This document shows, in pieces, positions 52,835-60,695 of a stretch of 64,000 bases of DNA; the first letter of the stretch is position 1; each line of letters begins with the position of its first letter. Origin of the DNA: Flavivirga rizhaonensis (GTDB lineage Bacteria > Bacteroidota > Bacteroidia > Flavobacteriales > Flavobacteriaceae); contig NZ_SRSO01000006.1 of assembly GCF_004791695.1 (NCBI RefSeq), forward strand, positions 124,001-188,000, read 5' to 3'. The notes below the pieces were generated by a model that worked only from the letters and a program-made list of their open reading frames with translations, had not been told where the DNA came from and searched no databases. The translations under genes were made by a program, and so were the position numbers.

Positions 52835-54953
52835 AGGAATATACATAGGCTTAGCCACACTAACAGTTATTTCTATTGGAACAGTTCTCTTTATAAAATC
52901 TAAAAAGAAGAAGAAGAAAGATATTGAGACAAATAGTATAAAAAAAGTCATTCAAGGAAAAGAGGACAATTTTATGAGTGCTAGAAGCTCATCTGAACAC
53001 AAAACTCCTGAATTTAAAAAATCACTTCATCGGTGGGGAACTAAACAAGGCGTTATAGATGTTGCCTACCCAAGTGTAAAACACCAGAACACTTCAAAAC
53101 ATAAATCTCTACTAGAACGTTGGGGAACTGAAGAAGGCATTATTGATGTTGCCGATGATAAGACAAGACATGGGAATACATCAGAACAAAATACGCTTAC
53201 ATATAAAAAATTACTTCATCAATGGGGAACTGAACAGGGTATTATTGATGTTGCCGACCATGAGACAAAATATAAGAACTCATCAAAACAAAAAACACCT
53301 ACATATAAAAAATCCCTTCTACGTTGGGGAACAAAAGAAGGTGTTATAGATGTTGCCCTTGAAACAACAAAACGGCAGAAAACCAAAAAATTAAACGCTA
53401 TAAAAATTACAGGGGATTCGATTACAAAAAGTCATCAAATAGATCCTGAAAAAAAAGATAACAGTGAAAATCTTAATGATTATTATAAGATACTGCAAAA
53501 TGACTTCGACGTAACACAAGTAACAGTTAAAAATAGTTCAAATGAAGAACGCACTATTAAACTTTGGAACGCAAGTACTAATGAGCCAATAACTGAAGAA
53601 TTTCCGACTGATATTGATGTTACACAATTTGAAAAAAACTCGGTAGAAGTTGGCGTACATCCCCAAGGTGTGATAAGTAATCCCGCTAATGGCTTTATTT
53701 ATGTCGCTAATCAACTTTCGGACTCCGTTTCCGTTTTGGATATTAACGGCAATACAATAACTACCATTCAACTTGATGCAATCGACTTACCAGGAAGTAC
53801 TTCGCCAGTAGCCATTACTGTCAATACCATTCAATCTAGTTCCAACTATGGTCTGATCTATGTTGTGGGTTCTGTCTCAAATACAGTTACGATAATTGGG
53901 CTTAATCATGAAATAGTGACTGTTATAAATGTTGGTATTCGTCCCCTTGATATAGCCTTCAATCCAATTAATGAATATATATATGTTGCCAATTTTCTAT
54001 CCGACACTATATCTGTAATTGATATCAACGGAATTATTGTTGACTCAATTTTACCAGTTTCAAAGCCAGTTAATATGGCTATCAATTACGAGAATGGGGA
54101 TGTGTTTATCATTAATTCAGGAAATGATAGTGTTGGTGTTTTTAATAAGGATCATGTTCTCATTATTCAATTAAATTACGGATTTAAGCTTGGATCTATT
54201 GTGTATCACCCCATCACTAAAAATATGTATGCCAGTGCTTTAATATTTGGGACTATATTGGTTATAAATCCTTACGATTTTCAAGACGAAAGTATTAATG
54301 TTGGAAACCAACCTTATGGGATAACATACAATGCTAAAAGCCAATTACTATATGTGGGAAATCGAGCCGACGAAACCTATTCCATAATTAATAGTGAAAA
54401 CGTAGTTATTGACACACTCAATTACAGTGATATAAATATTGGACTAGCCTCTCACACCACAGAGAATTTTATTTTCAATACCGATACTTCAAAGAACCTT
54501 TTGCATTTGATTGGTTTCAGGTATGAAACAAACATATCCGTCAATGAAGAATATTATGAATCCCAAGAAAACTTTCAACATAATCCCGCAATTCTCAAGC
54601 ACCTAAAGGTCATTGCTTCAGGCGAAGAAAGGTTTAAAGTTCTTCAATTATTGGATGCATCCATTTCAGGAAAGCAAAGCTGCAAATCATTGTCTTTCGG
54701 CAACTATCATAACCCAAAAAATTTCGACAATATATCTGAAGTATTCGACATCGAAGGCGTTGTTATAGATCGGAAACATGGATGGTGCTTCAAGATCGCT
54801 TCAAACCAGACCATAAGCCTCTTACTGTATTACAAGCAATTTGAAATGTACAATCTGTTACCTGAAAAATCGAGAAAATCATTTGGGGTAAAAATGAGTA
54901 AAGGCATTCCAAAAAGTTGGTTAAAAACTAAACAAGAACCCTCTAAACTATGA
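52827..54953 (+). CDS. Membrane-anchored protein with WGT repeats and YVTN beta-propeller
   Basis: A protein of 708 residues from the ATG at 52827. One N-terminal membrane helix, then four repeats with W69, W99, W133 and W167, each RWGT-(K/E)-x-G-(V/I)-I-D-V-A. A beta-propeller follows (about residues 240-560) with YVTN-type blades (GFIYVANQLSDSVSVLDING, YIYVANFLSDTISVID, LLYVGNRADETYSIIN). The last 150 residues are a separate domain with two Cys. It could be the receptor-binding or spike protein of the particle. It overlaps genes on both sides. Confidence 0.75.
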   Translation: MRKGIYIGLATLTVISIGTVLFIKSKKKKKKDIETNSIKKVIQGKEDNFMSARSSSEHKTPEFKKSLHRWGTKQGVIDVAYPSVKHQNTSKHKSLLERWGTEEGIIDVADDKTRHGNTSEQNTLTYKKLLHQWGTEQGIIDVADHETKYKNSSKQKTPTYKKSLLRWGTKEGVIDVALETTKRQKTKKLNAIKITGDSITKSHQIDPEKKDNSENLNDYYKILQNDFDVTQVTVKNSSNEERTIKLWNASTNEPITEEFPTDIDVTQFEKNSVEVGVHPQGVISNPANGFIYVANQLSDSVSVLDINGNTITTIQLDAIDLPGSTSPVAITVNTIQSSSNYGLIYVVGSVSNTVTIIGLNHEIVTVINVGIRPLDIAFNPINEYIYVANFLSDTISVIDINGIIVDSILPVSKPVNMAINYENGDVFIINSGNDSVGVFNKDHVLIIQLNYGFKLGSIVYHPITKNMYASALIFGTILVINPYDFQDESINVGNQPYGITYNAKSQLLYVGNRADETYSIINSENVVIDTLNYSDINIGLASHTTENFIFNTDTSKNLLHLIGFRYETNISVNEEYYESQENFQHNPAILKHLKVIASGEERFKVLQLLDASISGKQSCKSLSFGNYHNPKNFDNISEVFDIEGVVIDRKHGWCFKIASNQTISLLLYYKQFEMYNLLPEKSRKSFGVKMSKGIPKSWLKTKQEPSKL

Positions 54954-55384
54954 ATAATAACATGATTAATATCGCTTTAAGTCAATATGGAGTTACTGAA
55001 ATTATTGGAGGTAACCACAATCCAATAATCCTAAACTATTTTAAAGAAATTGGTCATACATGGGTAGTTACAGATGAGACTGCTTGGTGTTCGGCTTTTA
55101 TCAATTGGGTAGCCCTAAAGGCTAACAAAGAACGAAGCGGAAAGTTAACAGCCCGTTCTTGGCTCACCGTAGGTCTTAAAACAAGTGAACCCAAGATTGG
55201 GGATGTCGTTGTCTTTTGGAGAGGCAGTAAGAATAGCTGGAAAGGACACGTAGGTTTTTTTATTGGTTTTTCAGAGGACAAAAAGGAAATTTTTTGTCTA
55301 AGTGGCAATCAAAATAATCAAGTTAATATTCAAAAATACCCCAGTTATCGGTTACTGGAATTCAGACAATTAAAAACAATTTAA
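54950..55384 (+). CDS. CHAP/NlpC-type peptidoglycan hydrolase (TIGR02594-like)
   Basis: A protein of 144 residues, single domain. Catalytic Cys47 in AWCSAFINWVA, His100 in KGHVGFFIG, and a polar residue in GNQNN near 120 complete the papain-like site. This is the layout of the TIGR02594 phage and secreted endopeptidases or amidases. No signal peptide, so it needs a holin, a membrane-protein partner or a place in the particle. The start overlaps the previous stop (ATGA). Confidence 0.8.
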   Translation: MNNNMINIALSQYGVTEIIGGNHNPIILNYFKEIGHTWVVTDETAWCSAFINWVALKANKERSGKLTARSWLTVGLKTSEPKIGDVVVFWRGSKNSWKGHVGFFIGFSEDKKEIFCLSGNQNNQVNIQKYPSYRLLEFRQLKTI

Positions 55385-55399
55385 TAAAAAAGAGAAAAA

Positions 55400-55891
55400 A
55401 TGAAAAAAGCAGATTATTTAATCATTCAAAGTACCAACACCAGCGAAGTCAAAGTTTTTGGAAAAGAGGAAATCATTAAAAAACACACATCATCGATTAG
55501 AGATGGTGGATTTGGTTGGAACCGTCCTGGTTTCGATTATCTGGTATTACATGATGGAACATTGCAAACTATCCTTAATGAAGTTAGCCCAACATCAGTT
55601 GATCTATGGGGAATTTCTGAAGGAAAAGGCGGCATTATAGGAACTTCAAAACATATAGCTTACGTAGGTGGTAGAACGCTAAAAGAAACTTGGAGTAAAG
55701 ATTCACGTACCGAACACCAAATTAGCACTCTTGAAGCAGTAGTTAAATTCTATATACTGCGGTTTCCAAATATTATTGTTCTAGGCATGGATGAAATCGA
55801 ATCAAAAAGTATGGAGGAAAACCCAGGGTTTAATGTAGCGGAATGGTTAGAGAAAATGGGCGTTCCTGAACAAAACATTTTTAAGAAATAG
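55400..55891 (+). CDS. Amidase-fold protein without zinc ligands
   Basis: A protein of 163 residues that follows the outline of T7-lysozyme-type N-acetylmuramoyl-L-alanine amidases: first strand, GWNRPGFDYLVLHDGT, IAYVGG, and LGMDEIESKSMEENPGFNV. All three zinc ligands appear replaced: Gln10 in place of the first His, Met130 in GMDE in place of His in GHRD, and Asn141 in ENPGF in place of Cys in CPGF. It should not be catalytic. A structural or peptidoglycan-binding role is likely. Confidence 0.65.
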   Translation: MKKADYLIIQSTNTSEVKVFGKEEIIKKHTSSIRDGGFGWNRPGFDYLVLHDGTLQTILNEVSPTSVDLWGISEGKGGIIGTSKHIAYVGGRTLKETWSKDSRTEHQISTLEAVVKFYILRFPNIIVLGMDEIESKSMEENPGFNVAEWLEKMGVPEQNIFKK

Positions 55892-55892
55892 A

Positions 55893-56078
55893 ATGAAAAC
55901 GATAATCACATTAGGTATTGGTTTCTGGCTTGGTAGACAAATATATATCAACTATGACAAGAAAGAATCCAGACAAAAAGAAGCCAGATTAAAGAAAAGA
56001 TTGCTTGATTTTCTTGAGGTGAACAATTTTTCAAAAACAGAAAGCAAAAAACAGGCAAAAAAAATTTTAGAAAGCTAA
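55893..56078 (+). CDS. Small helical protein, 61 aa
   Basis: A short N-terminal hydrophobic stretch (ITLGIGFWLGRQIYI) followed by a highly charged helix. It lies one base after the amidase-fold gene and stops just before the next start. Probably a membrane-associated component. Not recognised. Confidence 0.6.
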   Translation: MKTIITLGIGFWLGRQIYINYDKKESRQKEARLKKRLLDFLEVNNFSKTESKKQAKKILES

Positions 56079-56534
56079 ATGGCTATACAAGTTGAAGTAG
56101 ATAATCGAAGTTTTTTAATTCCAGAGGCAACAGATCCTTGTGATTTTTGGACGAGCTATTTTAAAGAATTAAAAAGAGAAGTTGACCAAGATAATGCAAA
56201 AATGTTATGGCTTTTAACTTGGAAAAGTACTGGTTCCGCTACATGTACAACGAGTCCTAATTTTAATAAATGGATGCTTAAAAATAACCTAGATGTATCT
56301 AATATGGCTACCAGAAGTATTGCAGACATTTCAGAAATAGGTGGAAATCTTTTTGGTTTAGGAAAAAATTTAACAAAGGTACTATTTATAGGAATTCCAA
56401 TAGTTCTAGTGGTTGTGCTCATTGTCTTTTTAGTAATGCTTCGAAATACTACTAAAAATGCTGATATCACAGATTTAACACAATTGACACCAATAGGTAG
56501 ACTAGGTCATACAGCAAAACTTTTGAGCAAATGA
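56079..56534 (+). CDS. Membrane protein, 151 aa
   Basis: A soluble N-terminal 90 residues with several Trp (FWTSYFKEL, MLWLLTWKS) and one membrane helix (residues about 105-127, VLFIGIPIVLVVVLIVFLVML), then a short tail. The last four bases overlap the next start (ATGA). No recognised domain. Confidence 0.65.
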   Translation: MAIQVEVDNRSFLIPEATDPCDFWTSYFKELKREVDQDNAKMLWLLTWKSTGSATCTTSPNFNKWMLKNNLDVSNMATRSIADISEIGGNLFGLGKNLTKVLFIGIPIVLVVVLIVFLVMLRNTTKNADITDLTQLTPIGRLGHTAKLLSK

Positions 56535-57025
56535 AGGCAACAATGATATATAAAATAGCTGGTTCAGGTGTTGGACTATTACTTGTTGGCAGCACCTATT
56601 TTTCTTTGCGTAAGCGAAAACGAGATAAAATAGCCAGTGCCTTGTTTAAAATTATTCAAACTAAAATGAATCCCGCAACAAATGGTCTGCTGTCTGAAAA
56701 TGCATTTGATATTCATTATTTATCAAAGGTGTTACAGAAAGTAAATAAAGAAGTTTTAGTCTTGAAAACAAGTACGGCATCTAAGTATGCAGACGAAATT
56801 AACAAGGCTTGGGGCGCTTGGTATCAGGGAGGTGATGATGAGGATAAAGTGTACGGTATTTTTAGAAAGTTAAAGGATAAAGTACAGGTATCTCAAGTAG
56901 CAAAATCGTATCAAGACAACCATTCTAAAAATTTAATAGATACGCTTAAAGATCGGTTTGATGCAGCAGAGATAAAGGAAGTATTGAAGATTGTTCAACA
57001 GCTACCCAATTACAGAACGGTATAA
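56531..57025 (+). CDS. Membrane-anchored protein, annexin-like domain, paralogue a
   Basis: N-terminal membrane helix (residues 6-25), basic stop-transfer, then a helical domain of about 110 residues with FDIHYL, GGDDEDKVYGIFRKL, VSQVAKSYQ and a closing LPNYRT. The neighbour at 57036 has the same plan and the same domain (FDMNYV, NDDEDAVKDIFSKKL, VASLSRAFW, LPNYQT). The four-helix pattern with an acidic DDED loop resembles one annexin repeat; this is only a resemblance. Confidence 0.65.
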   Translation: MKATMIYKIAGSGVGLLLVGSTYFSLRKRKRDKIASALFKIIQTKMNPATNGLLSENAFDIHYLSKVLQKVNKEVLVLKTSTASKYADEINKAWGAWYQGGDDEDKVYGIFRKLKDKVQVSQVAKSYQDNHSKNLIDTLKDRFDAAEIKEVLKIVQQLPNYRTV

Positions 57026-57035
57026 ACTTATAATT

Positions 57036-57563
57036 ATGACAATTTCAAAAACAGGATGGTGGATGATAGGCGGTGCAGGATTTGCCGTATTGGGAGTAAG
57101 TGTGTTTTTTATGCTTTCGCGGAAGCGAAAAAAGAATACTTCAAGAACCACCATAAGCCAAGGGAGTGATTTAGGAAATGGCGTGCAAGTTGGTCAAGGG
57201 AATGTGGGTACAACTAAGTCCGAACCTAATTGGGACAACCCGTTTGATATGAATTATGTGAAGGACGTTCAAAAGTGGATCGCTCCTAAAAGAATTGTTT
57301 TACTTGATTCTAATACAGCTAAAAAGTATGCCAAAATCTTAAAAAATGCCAAAGGTATAATCAACGATGATGAAGATGCTGTAAAAGATATTTTTTCAAA
57401 AAAACTGAGAGACAAAACACAAGTAGCTAGTCTATCCAGAGCTTTTTGGGGCTCCTATAAAATGGATATGTGGCAATATTTATCCAGCTTTTTAAGTCAA
57501 AGTGAGATAAACAAATATGTGGATCGTTTTGTAAAGCGCCTACCCAATTACCAAACTCAATAA
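57036..57563 (+). CDS. Membrane-anchored protein, annexin-like domain, paralogue b
   Basis: From the ATG at 57036 (175 residues): an N-terminal membrane helix with WWMIGGAGFAVLGVSVFFML, basic residues, a Gly-rich linker, then the same domain as paralogue a with the acidic DDEDAV loop and the closing LPNYQT. An in-frame upstream codon at 56991 lies inside the previous gene and is less likely. Confidence 0.65.
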   Translation: MTISKTGWWMIGGAGFAVLGVSVFFMLSRKRKKNTSRTTISQGSDLGNGVQVGQGNVGTTKSEPNWDNPFDMNYVKDVQKWIAPKRIVLLDSNTAKKYAKILKNAKGIINDDEDAVKDIFSKKLRDKTQVASLSRAFWGSYKMDMWQYLSSFLSQSEINKYVDRFVKRLPNYQTQ

Positions 57564-57572
57564 CTCTAAACA

Positions 57573-58049
57573 ATGAAAACAACCACTCAAAATCCGCAGA
57601 GTTTCTTTGTGAAAAATAAAGACCTAATCATTGTTGGTGGCACAATAGTGGTTATTGTTGGTGCAGGATTAACATGGTACTATTTAAAAAAGAAAAAGGA
57701 TACTACTAGCGACAATGTTATTTCAGATCCCATTACGCTATCAGGTACTACGGCATCTAAATATACAAAACAACAATTGTCACGAACAGGAATATCTACT
57801 AAGCCAAAATACTCCAATTCTGGTTATCCTATTAAATATGGTAGTCAGCATCGGGATGTGATAATATTACAGCGTTATCTCAAAATCTATAAGGAAAATC
57901 TAGGGAAAACTGGAACTAATAAAGATGGTGTAGACGGAAAATTTGGGGCACTGACATTAAAGGCTGCTAAAAAGAGATTGGGAAAATCTGTGTTTACAGA
58001 AAATGATATCAATGGAATGCGTAAAGCTACAAAAACAATTAAGAGATGA
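57573..58049 (+). CDS. Membrane-anchored peptidoglycan-binding protein 1
   Basis: A protein of 158 residues. One membrane helix (about residues 16-37), a flexible linker, then a PG_binding_1-type domain (YPIKYGSQHRDVIILQRYLK, then GVDGKFGALTLKAAKK). The DG-KFG-T motif is typical. It would tether the membrane or particle to the cell wall, so that the hydrolases act locally. Overlaps the next gene by four bases. Confidence 0.75.
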   Translation: MKTTTQNPQSFFVKNKDLIIVGGTIVVIVGAGLTWYYLKKKKDTTSDNVISDPITLSGTTASKYTKQQLSRTGISTKPKYSNSGYPIKYGSQHRDVIILQRYLKIYKENLGKTGTNKDGVDGKFGALTLKAAKKRLGKSVFTENDINGMRKATKTIKR

Positions 58050-58528
58050 TAAGCAGAAAGACTATTGTTCGCACTGGGTTTTTTTTAGGAAGTTTTTTAA
58101 GCATTGGAATTATAGCTTATCATTTGTTTAAAGATAAAAAGCATACAATAAGTGAAACGGAAATTGAACTCCCTAAAACAAAAGATATTGATAACAGTAC
58201 TAAAAATAAGGATACTAGAAAGCCGTCTCCTAAGACTGTGGTTTCAGAAAAGAAGGCAGTATCGAAAGTAATAGCATTACAAGTATCAAGCCCTGTGATA
58301 CAACCTATTGCAGATGAATTTCCATTACGATTAGGAAGCCAAGGAAAACGAGTGGAAAGATTACAGATCTACTTATTGAGAAACTATGGATGGGCGGGTA
58401 TTGTAACAGGGAAGTTTGATGCCAAAACAGAAGAACGTGTAAAAAAACACCTAAAGGTCGAAGAAGTAGATCAAGCGCTTTTTGAAAATTTAAAATTGAA
58501 TGAATCATCAAGCCCAAAAAACCCATAA
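58046..58528 (+). CDS. Membrane-anchored peptidoglycan-binding-like protein 2
   Basis: A protein of 160 residues with the same plan as the previous one: N-terminal membrane helix (TGFFLGSFLSIGIIAYHLF), long charged linker, then a PG_binding_1-like domain (FPLRLGSQGKRVERLQIYLL, GIVTGKFDAKTEERVKKHL). The two domains are clearly related. Shared operon with overlap of four bases upstream. Confidence 0.7.
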   Translation: MISRKTIVRTGFFLGSFLSIGIIAYHLFKDKKHTISETEIELPKTKDIDNSTKNKDTRKPSPKTVVSEKKAVSKVIALQVSSPVIQPIADEFPLRLGSQGKRVERLQIYLLRNYGWAGIVTGKFDAKTEERVKKHLKVEEVDQALFENLKLNESSSPKNP

Positions 58529-58530
58529 TA

Positions 58531-58779
58531 ATGGCAGTTAAGAAAAACCTTAAAAGTTACCTAGATGCATTGGTTGATGATGAAGGTCTTAAAACCGAAG
58601 TAACTATAAATATCACAAACCAAACATTAATCAAAGTTGCCTTGGTGGTTCTGGCATCTGGAGCTGCAATTGTTCTCGCAGCTCATTTAACAAAAAATTG
58701 GTTTCCTAACCATCAACTTTCATTACTCAATGCAGACGTAACAAACATTAAAGAAACCCTAAAAAAACAAATCAAATGA
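58531..58779 (+). CDS. Small membrane protein, 82 aa
   Basis: A charged N-terminal 35 residues, one membrane helix (LIKVALVVLASGAAIVLAAHL) and a short C-terminal tail. Its end overlaps the next gene by four bases. Not recognised. Confidence 0.6.
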   Translation: MAVKKNLKSYLDALVDDEGLKTEVTINITNQTLIKVALVVLASGAAIVLAAHLTKNWFPNHQLSLLNADVTNIKETLKKQIK

Positions 58780-59099
58780 CAGACATTTCACAACAAATTT
58801 TGGATTATCTAAGCAGTTTAGATTGGGCTTATATCTTAACCTTTATTCTTATTGCCTACAGTATAAATCAATACAAAATAACAGATTGGTTATCTAAAGT
58901 TTTAAAAATAAAAATACAGACAAGATACCGAGTTTTATTAATCGGATTAATCTACGGAATTTTCTTGTTTTTCATAAGAGGATATACCATCGAAAAGGTA
59001 GAACGCTTATTGCAATCCTTTGTGTTTTCAATGGTATTTCACAAACTTATTTTAGAGACAATTCTCAATAAATTCTTTAACCCTAATAAATCCATATAA
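58776..59099 (+). CDS. Holin-like membrane protein, 107 aa
   Basis: Three hydrophobic segments (about residues 16-32, 50-68 and 80-97) and a charged C-terminus. Size, number of helices and position just before the spanin-like pair suggest a holin. No family is recognised, so this is inferred from place and shape. Confidence 0.5.
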   Translation: MTDISQQILDYLSSLDWAYILTFILIAYSINQYKITDWLSKVLKIKIQTRYRVLLIGLIYGIFLFFIRGYTIEKVERLLQSFVFSMVFHKLILETILNKFFNPNKSI

Positions 59100-59101
59100 A
59101 A

Positions 59102-59446
59102 ATGAAATACTTGAAACTTATAATAATGTTGATTACGGTTATCGGAGGCTTTTTGATTTTGATATTCGTCATAGTACCGTCTGAAGAAAAATATAACTTA
59201 AGACACCTGAATAGTCTTCAAAAGACTAATAAACTATTATTGAAAGACAATGAAGAACTCGATCTAAAATTGGACAGCCTCCAGTATGAAGTGGACAGCC
59301 TTTCTAATTTAATTCTTCAGGATAAACAGACCATTTTAAACTTAAACCAAAACCTGAATGAAAAAATTACGACTATTCATCATTTTTCTGATGATGAGCT
59401 ATATGTGTTTTTCTCAAAATTTAAAACCGATAGTACAGCAAATTAA
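59102..59446 (+). CDS. Inner-membrane spanin-like protein
   Basis: A protein of 114 residues: N-terminal membrane helix (residues about 4-26) followed by a periplasmic coiled coil with heptads (LQKTNKLLLKDNEELDLKLD). This is the shape of an i-spanin (Rz-like). The next gene starts 89 bases before its end, in a different frame, as in Rz/Rz1 pairs. Spanins join inner and outer membranes in the last step of lysis. Confidence 0.6.
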   Translation: MKYLKLIIMLITVIGGFLILIFVIVPSEEKYNLRHLNSLQKTNKLLLKDNEELDLKLDSLQYEVDSLSNLILQDKQTILNLNQNLNEKITTIHHFSDDELYVFFSKFKTDSTAN

Positions 59447-59777
59447 GACGGACAAGCGTTTTTGTTTTTCAATAGAGCAATCTCGTTTTATTGCTAAAAA
59501 ATTGCAGATAAATATCTATCAAGATTCAATCATTGATAGATTGACGATTGAAAATAAGCGTTGGCAATCATTGTTGTTCAAAAAAGACAGTATTGATATC
59601 TCCTTTACCAAAAAAGTTCATAATCTGGAGCTAATCAATGAAAATAAAAACGAAGCATTGAACTTGTTAAACGAATCGTTAAAAACAAAGGACAAAGAAA
59701 TAAAACGAGGTAAGTTCCATAAACTTTTATTGGGAAGTGGGCTTTTAATTATGACAGGAATTTTAATAACAAAGTAA
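59358..59777 (+). CDS. Exported spanin-partner-like protein, embedded start
   Basis: A protein of 139 residues starting within the i-spanin-like gene. The signal peptide is clear (MKKLRLFIIFLMMSYMCFSQ), with a flavobacterial SFSQ-type cleavage site rather than a lipobox. A coiled coil follows, and a hydrophobic segment ends the protein (LLLGSGLLIMTGILI). It is not a standard lipoprotein o-spanin, but the overlap with the previous gene and the coiled coil make it its natural partner. Confidence 0.55.
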   Translation: MKKLRLFIIFLMMSYMCFSQNLKPIVQQIKTDKRFCFSIEQSRFIAKKLQINIYQDSIIDRLTIENKRWQSLLFKKDSIDISFTKKVHNLELINENKNEALNLLNESLKTKDKEIKRGKFHKLLLGSGLLIMTGILITK

Positions 59778-60203
59778 ATGGGACACATAGCAGGATATCA
59801 AAGTGACATTACAAATGGGGATGGTAATACAGAAGAAATTTTATTTATACTACCAGAACATATACACCCGGGTATTTTTTATACTCCAGGAAGAAACGTT
59901 TATACTTCGATCAATAAAAACCTTATTGTTTGCAAAGATATTCGCTTAAAAAAAACTAGTGGTCCTGGTGAATTTTCAAACTGGCTACTTAATTTGCCTA
60001 AACCACTCTACCAAGCTGGTTTAAGTTCCCCTGGGACGCTTTTAAGTTTGCAAGGAGAATCTTTTTTCTATTCAATGGATTTAGAAGGAAGGGTTACTAT
60101 TCAAGGTGCTTTGATTGACCCTAACGATGAAATAATTTTTAACATAAATCCATATTTAGCTGAGTTACCATTGCAGTTTAGCTCTTCTCCAAATATTTCG
60201 TAA
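59778..60203 (+). CDS. Beta-rich protein, 141 aa
   Basis: No signal, no membrane helix, no charged tail. Many turns with Pro and Gly (HIHPGIFYTPGRNVYTSI, SSPGTLLSLQG) and alternate hydrophobic residues suggest a beta-sandwich, perhaps a minor capsid or spike protein. It starts right at the stop of the previous gene. Not recognised. Confidence 0.65.
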   Translation: MGHIAGYQSDITNGDGNTEEILFILPEHIHPGIFYTPGRNVYTSINKNLIVCKDIRLKKTSGPGEFSNWLLNLPKPLYQAGLSSPGTLLSLQGESFFYSMDLEGRVTIQGALIDPNDEIIFNINPYLAELPLQFSSSPNIS

Positions 60204-60233
60204 AAACTTTAGACCCTATAAAATAAAAAGACT

Positions 60234-60545
60234 ATGGATATGATGAAGATCGCTGTAATCATTCTTGGAGCGACAGGCTTCTGGAAAATCATTGAATTGC
60301 TAATAAAATTCAGGTTTGAACAACGCCTAAAAAAAGCTGAAATACGAAGCTTGGATATTCAAGCCAATAGTCAGGTTGTAGAAAATTGGGTGCAGTGGTC
60401 TGAAAAAATGGAAAAACGCATTTCTGAACTTGAAGCCAAAAACAAGGAATTGATGGTCACTATTGGCAACCAAAGAAAGCGTATTACTGATTTGAACAAA
60501 TACGTGGGACAACTGGAAAAAGAAATCAATGACTTCAAAAAATAA
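60234..60545 (+). CDS. Membrane-anchored coiled-coil protein, 103 aa
   Basis: N-terminal membrane helix (IAVIILGATGFWKIIELLI), then a long coiled coil (SEKMEKRISELEAKNKELMV and on). A similar helix-plus-coil protein often lies next to the lysis enzymes in flavobacterial phages. It may take part in lysis or in the spanin system. Confidence 0.65.
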   Translation: MDMMKIAVIILGATGFWKIIELLIKFRFEQRLKKAEIRSLDIQANSQVVENWVQWSEKMEKRISELEAKNKELMVTIGNQRKRITDLNKYVGQLEKEINDFKK

Positions 60546-60548
60546 ACA

Positions 60549-60695
60549 ATGAAAAGGGACAAAGGAAGTATAACTATGAATGTAATTTTCGGGGCATTTC
60601 TACTAGTTAGTATTGCTAGAATAAGCATTGATATTTACGGTCGTTATCAAAAAAAGGAGCAGAAAAAGTCTTGTACTTGTAGTAAAGTAAATTAA
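60549..60695 (+). CDS. Tiny membrane protein, 48 aa
   Basis: MKRDKGSITMNVIFGAFLLV followed by IARISIDIYG: one short helix, then a basic tail ending in CTCSK. It begins three bases after the previous stop, and its own stop overlaps the next start (TAATG), which supports its being translated. Confidence 0.6.
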   Translation: MKRDKGSITMNVIFGAFLLVSIARISIDIYGRYQKKEQKKSCTCSKVN

